11,244 nucleotides of DNA, from assembly GCA_910585525.1 (NCBI GenBank), contig CAJUFR010000065.1, forward strand, positions 1 through 11,244, in the 5' to 3' direction. The notes below the pieces were generated by a model. The model worked only from the letters and a program-made list of their open reading frames with translations, made no database searches and had not been told where the DNA came from. Below, piece after piece: positions 5,928-11,244 of this stretch. Every line of letters starts with the position of its first letter. The first letter of the stretch is position 1. The position numbers and the translations under genes were made by a program. Source of the DNA: an uncultured Angelakisella sp. (GTDB lineage: Bacteria; Bacillota; Clostridia; Oscillospirales; Ruminococcaceae).

Positions 5928-6470
5928 ATGGATCATTATGATATTACCGTAGCCGGTGTCAAGCGCAGCCTTCCGGTGGTACCCATCAGCGACACCCTGT
6001 CCATCGCTTCCTTCGTCATCTTCGGGGATACCGACGTGGTGGAGCCCTGCGCCCGGGAGTTGGCCTCCAAGCTGCCCCCCCTGGACTACCTTATCACCGC
6101 CGAGGCCAAGAGCATCCCCCTTATCTACGAGATGGCCAAGGTGATGAAGATGCCCCGGTACCTCATCGCCCGCAAGTCGGTGAAGGGCTACATGAAGAAC
6201 CCCATCGTCACCGAGGTCCACTCCATCACCACCCAGAAGCAGCAGATCCTCTGCCTGGACGAGGACGACATCAAACTCATCCAGGGGGCCCGCATCGGCA
6301 TCATCGACGACGTCATCTCCACCGGCAGTTCCCTGGCCGCGGTGGAGCACCTGGTGGAGATCGCCGGGGGCACCGTGGTGGCCCGGGCCGCCATCCTGGC
6401 CGAGGGGGACGCCGCCAAGCGGGAGGACATCATCTACCTGGGCACCATCCCCCTGTTCCTTAAGGAATAA
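5928..6470 (+). CDS. APRT-like phosphoribosyltransferase family protein
   Basis: This 180-residue type I phosphoribosyltransferase is expected to join PRPP and a nucleobase or related ligand. The PRPP loop is clear: RIGIIDDVISTGSSL (122-136). Upstream, LITAEAKSIPL (55-65) and ARKSVKGYMK (81-90) resemble the adenine phosphoribosyltransferase layout (EARG and RK blocks), but SIP replaces the usual glycine-rich GF segment. I therefore leave the base specificity open and do not call it apt or xpt. The ATG at 5928 has AAAAGGAG 9 nt upstream. It is followed by deoB 23 nt on, and the pair reads as a purine/nucleoside salvage unit. DeoB links pentose-1-phosphates, the products of nucleoside phosphorolysis, to pentose-5-phosphates, the precursors of PRPP used by this enzyme. 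It could instead be a regulatory PRPP-binding protein. Confidence 0.85.
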   Translation: MDHYDITVAGVKRSLPVVPISDTLSIASFVIFGDTDVVEPCARELASKLPPLDYLITAEAKSIPLIYEMAKVMKMPRYLIARKSVKGYMKNPIVTEVHSITTQKQQILCLDEDDIKLIQGARIGIIDDVISTGSSLAAVEHLVEIAGGTVVARAAILAEGDAAKREDIIYLGTIPLFLKE

Positions 6471-6493
6471 AACGAGAAGAAAGGATGAAAAAG

Positions 6494-7669
<1,176 letters not shown>

Positions 7670-7689
7670 ACACTTTTCACCATATCCAC

Positions 7690-7734
7690 GCCCCCGCTTT
7701 TGTGGCATCTGCCCAAGGCGGGGGCCGGTTTTTT
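7690..7734 (+). terminator. Intrinsic terminator after deoB
   Basis: GCCCCCGC (7690-7697) pairs perfectly with GCGGGGGC (7718-7725). The stem is extended inward by a T-G and two T-A pairs and by a small GGC/GCC tip. CGG and then six T (7729-7734) follow. There is no A-run on the left side, so it works only for plus-strand transcription and insulates deoB from lepB. Confidence 0.92.
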
Positions 7735-7784
7735 AATGGAATGTTAATTTTGCCGGTTTTTGGCGGAAGATCGTTCTTCTTCCC

Positions 7785-7813
7785 TTGTGTCCGGGGCGGG
7801 GAAGGGATATAAT
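7785..7813 (+). promoter_or_regulatory. lepB promoter
   Basis: TTGTGT (7785-7790, 4/6) and a perfect TATAAT (7808-7813) are separated by 17 nt. Transcription should begin near 7820. The leader of about 63 nt contains a very GC-rich block (7834-7854, runs of C4 and G4) able to fold on itself, upstream of the GGGAGG ribosome binding site at 7869-7874. Confidence 0.75.
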
Positions 7814-7882
7814 AGAACAGAATCTGGAAAACTGCGCCCCGGGGCCCCGGCCCCGTTGGCATTTGATAGGGAGGTCATTTGG

Positions 7883-8473
7883 ATGGAACCCATGGAGCCT
7901 ATGGAGCCGGTGGTCCCGGCGGAGGAGACAGCGGAGGAGCAGAAGCCCATGACCCGGGAGGAACGGGTGAAGAGCTTCGTCAAGGGGTGGGTCATCCCCT
8001 TTGGCGCCGAGATACTGGTGCTGCTCTTTGTCATCAAGTTCCTGTTCTTCTTCGTGGTGGTCCCCAGCGGCTCAATGATCCCCACCATTGACCCCGCCAG
8101 CCTTCTCTTCGCCACCCGGGTGCGGGACCCGGAGACCCTCCGGCGGGGGGACATCGTGGTGTTCGATTCCGACGAGTTGGGCATCACCCTGGTGAAGCGC
8201 CTGGTGGGGCTGCCCGGGGACCATGTGGTACTGGACCAGAAGGGGAAGATGACCCTCAACGGCCAACCGGTGGAGGAGCCCTATGTCTTTTACCGGGACA
8301 GCACCGAGGCCGACTTCACGGTGCCAGAGGGGCACTACCTTTTCCTGGGGGACAACCGCGGCGGCTCCAACGACGCCCGGATGTGGGAGCAGCCCTATAT
8401 CCCCGGGGATAAGATCTGCGGCAAAGCCCGGTTCACCCTGTGGCCGGTGGCCAACTTCGGGGTGCTGGAGTAA
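7883..8473 (+). CDS. lepB: Signal peptidase I
   Basis: This membrane-bound serine protease removes signal peptides from exported proteins at the outer face of the cytoplasmic membrane. It is 196 residues long, typical of Gram-positive type I signal peptidases. It has a short cytoplasmic N-terminus, one membrane helix (about 40-60), the catalytic Ser64 in PSGSMIPT, the general base Lys105 in VKRLVGLPGD, and the box E region GDNRGGSNDAR (156-166). Box E differs slightly from the usual GDNRxNSxDSR. The ATG at 7883 has GGGAGG 8 nt upstream. The first nine residues are three tandem Met-Glu-Pro units, so ATGs at 7892 and 7901 are possible but worse-spaced starts. The stop codon TAA (8471-8473) is one copy of the target duplication of the adjacent palindromic element. 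It was probably co-transcribed with murJ before that insertion. Confidence 0.95.
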   Translation: MEPMEPMEPVVPAEETAEEQKPMTREERVKSFVKGWVIPFGAEILVLLFVIKFLFFFVVVPSGSMIPTIDPASLLFATRVRDPETLRRGDIVVFDSDELGITLVKRLVGLPGDHVVLDQKGKMTLNGQPVEEPYVFYRDSTEADFTVPEGHYLFLGDNRGGSNDARMWEQPYIPGDKICGKARFTLWPVANFGVLE

Positions 8474-8662
8474 GAACCTGTATTCATAGCCGGATGATAC
8501 AGGCAGGGCAAGGGATTTTTCTGCCCTGCAAGGCAAAAAACCGCCGGAATACTTGGTGTATTCGGCATGGCCGACGTGCCCGTAAGGGCTCAAGGTTTTT
8601 TAACGCAGCAGGACAGAAAAAGACCTTGCCTGACTGTGTCAGACGACTGTGAATACAGGTTC
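8474..8662. mobile_element. 189-bp palindromic MITE-like element with TAA duplication
   Basis: The ends GAACCTGTATTCA (8474-8486) and TGAATACAGGTTC (8650-8662) are a perfect 13-bp terminal inverted repeat. Both ends are flanked directly by TAA (8471-8473 and 8663-8665), the mark of a 3-bp target duplication. Inside, the two arms stay largely complementary for roughly 70 nt each, down to AAAAAACC (8535-8542) and GGTTTTTT (8594-8601). The middle has two smaller hairpins: one with arms GAATAC/GTATTC around a TTGG loop region (8544-8567), and GCCC-GTAA-GGGC (8578-8589). The left arm also holds a local 8-bp stem (GCAGGGCA 8503-8510, TGCCCTGC 8522-8529). It has no plausible gene, so it would be a non-autonomous element moved by a transposase elsewhere. 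TNA duplications are known in parts of the IS5 family, but no family is assigned here. As RNA it would form a long stem within the lepB-murJ transcript. Confidence 0.82.
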
Positions 8663-8695
8663 TAAGAGCTTGTAATAAAAGGGGGGATACCGCCT

Positions 8696-10234
8696 ATGGC
8701 GAAAAAGAGGGGGAGCACCGCTTCCTACACGGTCATCCTCATCTTCACCACCGCCCTTGCTAAGGCCCTGGGCTTCGGCCGGGAGATGTCCCTGGCCTAC
8801 GTCTACGGCGCCAGCCCGGTGAGCGACGCCTACATCGTCGCCTTCTCCATCCCCACCATCATCTTCGCCGGCATCGGCTCGGCGATGCTTACCAGCTACA
8901 TCTCCAGCTACGCCCGCATCCGGCAGCAGAACCCCCGGCGGCTGCGGCGGTTCACCGACACCGTCATCACCATGGTCATCCTCATCTCCCTGGTGATCAT
9001 GGGGGTGTTCTGGCTCTTTAAGGAGCCCATCGTCAAGCTGTTCGCTATGGGCTTTGAAGGGGAGGTGCTGGAGATCGCCGTCTCCCTGGCCCAGGTGATC
9101 ATCGTCTCGCTGCTGCCCATCGGGGTCTACTTCATCCTCCAGGGGTATTTGCAGATACACGGCAGCTACTTCGCCGTGGGGATGGTGAGCGCCCCCCTGA
9201 ATATCTGTGTCATCTCCTCCATGTTCCTGTCCCAGTACTACGGCCAGGGGGTGCTGGGGTGGGGGGTGGTGGCGGGGTACTTCTCCTCCTACCTGATGCT
9301 TTACATCGCCGCCAAGCAGCACCGGTTCTCCTACCGGTTCAACTTCCAGTTCAACACCCCGGAGATCCGCCGCCTGCTGGTGGTGGTCATCCCCATCTTC
9401 CTGGGCAAGGCCATCACCGAGCTGAACACCATGATCGACCGGACCATCGCCTCGGTGCTGCCCAGCGGCAGCGTCTCCGCCCTCAGCTACGGCAACCGGG
9501 TGGTGGGGTTCGTGACGGCGGTGTTCGTCATCTCGGTGACCACCGCCGCCTTCCCCCAGATGTCCCAGCTTTCCGCCATGAAGAACCACCGGAAGCTGAA
9601 GCGCACCTTCGCCCGCAGCGTGGGCCTCATGTCGCTGATGGTGCTGCCCATCAGCGCCGGGGTCATCCTCTTCGCCAACGAGATCGTGGCCATGCTGTTC
9701 CAGCGGGGGGCCTTCACCGCCTTTGACACCCAGCGCACCGCCGAGGTGGTGACCTTCTACTCCATCGGTCTCATCTTCTTCAGCATCAAGGAGGTGGCGC
9801 TGAACATGTTCTACGCCATTGAGGACACGGTGACCCCCACCATCAATTCCATCCTGGCCATCGTCATCAACATCGTCCTCAACCTGCTGCTCATCAAGTC
9901 CATGGCCCACAAGGGCCTGGCCCTGGCCACCACCATCTCCGGCGGTCTCACCCTGGTGATGCTGCTGGTGGTGCTCCGCCACCGCATCGGCCCCCTGGGG
10001 CTGGGCCGGGTGTTTGCCAGCCTGGTGAAGATGGCTGTGGCCACCGCCGGGATGTGCCTGGCGGCCCGCCCCCTCTACGACCTGCTGTACGGGGCCACCG
10101 AGATGATGCTCCTCTGCTTCATCCTGGCCGCCCTGGCCGGGGCGCTGGTCTACGCCCTGCTCAACGTCCTGCTGCGCACCCGGGAGATGGGCGTGCTGGT
10201 GGTGGGGCTGCTGGAACGGTTCTTCCCATCCTGA
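8696..10234 (+). CDS. murJ: Lipid II flippase MurJ (MviN)
   Basis: This 512-residue polytopic membrane protein of the MOP/MATE-like flippase superfamily moves lipid II, the undecaprenyl-linked peptidoglycan precursor, to the outer face of the membrane. Size matches MurJ, and about 14 membrane helices are predicted. Family landmarks are GFGREMSLAYVYGAS (26-40) with Arg29, SDAYIVAFSIP (43-53) with Asp44, and TMIDRTIAS (245-253) followed by PSGSVSALSYGNRV (256-269). Conserved positively charged residues in the early helices line the substrate cavity in known MurJ structures. A related polysaccharide flippase is less likely given these motifs. The ATG has a run of six G (8681-8686) 9 nt upstream. 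The gene begins 33 nt beyond the right end of the MITE-like element. No convincing promoter of its own was found, so expression probably depends on read-through from lepB across the element. Confidence 0.95.
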   Translation: MAKKRGSTASYTVILIFTTALAKALGFGREMSLAYVYGASPVSDAYIVAFSIPTIIFAGIGSAMLTSYISSYARIRQQNPRRLRRFTDTVITMVILISLVIMGVFWLFKEPIVKLFAMGFEGEVLEIAVSLAQVIIVSLLPIGVYFILQGYLQIHGSYFAVGMVSAPLNICVISSMFLSQYYGQGVLGWGVVAGYFSSYLMLYIAAKQHRFSYRFNFQFNTPEIRRLLVVVIPIFLGKAITELNTMIDRTIASVLPSGSVSALSYGNRVVGFVTAVFVISVTTAAFPQMSQLSAMKNHRKLKRTFARSVGLMSLMVLPISAGVILFANEIVAMLFQRGAFTAFDTQRTAEVVTFYSIGLIFFSIKEVALNMFYAIEDTVTPTINSILAIVINIVLNLLLIKSMAHKGLALATTISGGLTLVMLLVVLRHRIGPLGLGRVFASLVKMAVATAGMCLAARPLYDLLYGATEMMLLCFILAALAGALVYALLNVLLRTREMGVLVVGLLERFFPS

Positions 10235-10252
10235 CGAAAGAAGGCTTTTGTT

Positions 10253-11244
10253 ATGTTCTTTTCCAAAGCGCCCTCCATGACCCTGGGCATCGCCGCCCTT
10301 GCCGCCCCGGGGAGGGGGCCCAGGGATGACCTTTGGATGGGTTCCGCCGCCGGGGAGCCTATCCCCTGGCGGGTGTTGTCCCGGGAGGGCAACGGCGGGC
10401 GGTACCGGAACGCCGCCGGGGAGGAGGTCTCCGGCCCCGCTCTGCTGCTGGTGACCTCCTGCCTGCTGGGGAACCACTTCCAGGACGGGATCAAAAAGGA
10501 TTCCGACCTGCGCTTTTACCAGGAGGGCACCGAGCCGGACACCGAGGACCCGGCCCTCCTCTGGCGGCAGAGCGCCGCCCGGGCCTGGTGCGGCGATTTT
10601 TTTGCAAGCTGCCTTTCCCCCCTGGAGCAGGAGGCGGTGCTGGCGGTCTGGAAGGATGACCCGGAATATTCCCCAGTGGGCTGGTCCTCCCGGCCTGTCC
10701 CCGGGGCTTCCGGCATTTTGGATGGAGACCGGGTGTTCTTCCTCTCCGCCCAGGAGGTAGAGAACGAGGAGTATGGCTTCAAAAACAAGCAAAGAATCGT
10801 GGAACATCTGTGGTGGACCCGTTCCTACCGAGGCACCCGGAACTACCGGGGCCGGGGGGAGTACGGGGCAGGCATCACCATCAACGGCGGTTTGCAGCAG
10901 GCTACCTGCGACAGCCGGCAATTTGCCCGTCCGGCGGTGGTGCTGGACCCGGCGGCGGTGCTGTTCACCACCCCTGCCCCCCAGGGCTGGCGGCTGACCC
11001 TCCGGGACAGGACCCGGGAGACCTTCTCCCTGGGCCAGCCTGTCCGGGAGGGCCAGACTTTGGTTCTCCCCTACCGGAACGCCTTTCCGGCGGACGCCCC
11101 GGATCCCGCCGGGGAGCGTGTCTCGGTCATCGTCGCCGCCCCCGACGGAACAGCGCGGGACTACCGGGCCATCGCCCGGCCGGCGGCCTCTGACGGGGTG
11201 GCCCGCCTGGAACTGTCCGGGCTGAAGCGGAAAAAGGGGGACCG
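10253..11244 (+). CDS. DUF6273-like domain protein, 3' end beyond the window
   Basis: An unbroken frame of 330 codons runs from an ATG 18 nt after murJ, with AGAAGG 8 nt upstream, to the window edge without a stop. Residues about 28-232 follow the pattern I associate with DUF6273 proteins of Clostridia: MGSAAGEPIPWRVL (29-42), LLWRQSAARAWCGDFF (102-117) where the family has WxxSxLRxWLNxxFF, then DGDRVFFLSAQEVE (157-170), WWTRS (187-191) and RPAVVLD (226-232). The fold is thought to be sulfatase-modifying/C-type-lectin-like, with no defined reaction. From about 233 a strand-rich region (GWRLTLRDRTR, VSVIVAAPDGTARDYRAI) looks like the small beta domain often appended in such proteins. I see no clear signal peptide: only a short hydrophobic stretch at 9-19. 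The position suggests co-transcription with murJ. Function is unknown, and the domain call is from motif memory. Confidence 0.72.
   Translation, partial: MFFSKAPSMTLGIAALAAPGRGPRDDLWMGSAAGEPIPWRVLSREGNGGRYRNAAGEEVSGPALLLVTSCLLGNHFQDGIKKDSDLRFYQEGTEPDTEDPALLWRQSAARAWCGDFFASCLSPLEQEAVLAVWKDDPEYSPVGWSSRPVPGASGILDGDRVFFLSAQEVENEEYGFKNKQRIVEHLWWTRSYRGTRNYRGRGEYGAGITINGGLQQATCDSRQFARPAVVLDPAAVLFTTPAPQGWRLTLRDRTRETFSLGQPVREGQTLVLPYRNAFPADAPDPAGERVSVIVAAPDGTARDYRAIARPAASDGVARLELSGLKRKKGD

Noticed and set aside
7690..7740. Possible bidirectional terminator
   Set aside because: There is a T-run only on the plus-strand side; no matching A-run lies on the left of the stem.
7834..7854. GC-rich block in the lepB leader as a riboswitch or regulatory stem
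   Set aside because: It is short and made of simple C4/G4 runs. No conserved riboswitch core is recognisable.
8578..8601. Intrinsic terminator inside the mobile element (GCCC-GTAA-GGGC then T6)
   Set aside because: The stem is only 4 bp and the T-run begins several bases after it. The T-run can instead pair with the A-run of the opposite arm.
8440..8652. Small frames across the lepB-murJ gap
   Set aside because: They fall within the palindromic element, lack ribosome binding sites and are by-products of its sequence.
8639..10921. Very long open frame on the minus strand (760 codons) opposite murJ and the next gene
   Set aside because: It is rich in His, Gly, Gln, Asp and Glu, with no family likeness and no credible ribosome binding site. 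It mirrors the GC-rich codon bias of murJ and the downstream gene, and starts inside the mobile element at its far end.

Overview
The window comes from a GC-rich Gram-positive bacterium, most likely a gut-type member of the Clostridia (Oscillospirales-like). This is inferred from strong AGGAGG-type ribosome binding sites, GC-ended codons, sigma-A style promoters in otherwise AT-poor DNA, a ComF/DeoB/LepB/MurJ gene set, and a DUF6273-like protein of a kind common in those genomes. Species cannot be named from the sequence alone. Nine genes are supported: eight complete, and one running off the right edge.

Left part (1-4139): a three-gene minus-strand operon is read leftward as aldo/keto reductase, then an MFS transporter (OFA/MCT-like), then a GntP/CitM-like permease with a TTG start. 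It diverges from a plus-strand LacI-family regulator (4140-5141). The 324-base divergent region is very AT-rich compared with its surroundings. It holds promoters in both directions, a perfect 9+9 palindrome on the regulator's -35 box, an imperfect dyad on the reductase -10 box, and three copies of a tandem 9-bp-period AT-rich repeat. It looks like a self-contained, locally regulated uptake/reduction module for an unknown small carbonyl or organic acid substrate.

Middle part (5142-7740): a lone ComF-type phosphoribosyltransferase gene (minus) converges on the regulator gene. It diverges from a purine/nucleoside salvage pair (plus): an uncharacterised APRT-like phosphoribosyltransferase followed by phosphopentomutase (deoB). 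The two divergent promoters overlap at their -35 boxes. A strong intrinsic terminator closes the deoB operon.

Right part (7741-11244): signal peptidase I (lepB) has its own near-consensus promoter. murJ, the lipid II flippase, follows, and then a DUF6273-like protein gene that is open to the window end. Between lepB and murJ sits a 189-bp palindromic, MITE-like element. It is flanked by a duplicated TAA, and the left copy is the stop codon of lepB. Removing one TAA plus the element restores a 30-bp lepB-murJ junction, so the insertion seems to have landed in a compact operon without changing the LepB protein.

No tRNA, rRNA, CRISPR array or phage gene was seen. The most novel items are the stop-codon MITE insertion, the repeat-rich divergent control region with its atypical LacI-family regulator, and the double-permease module.
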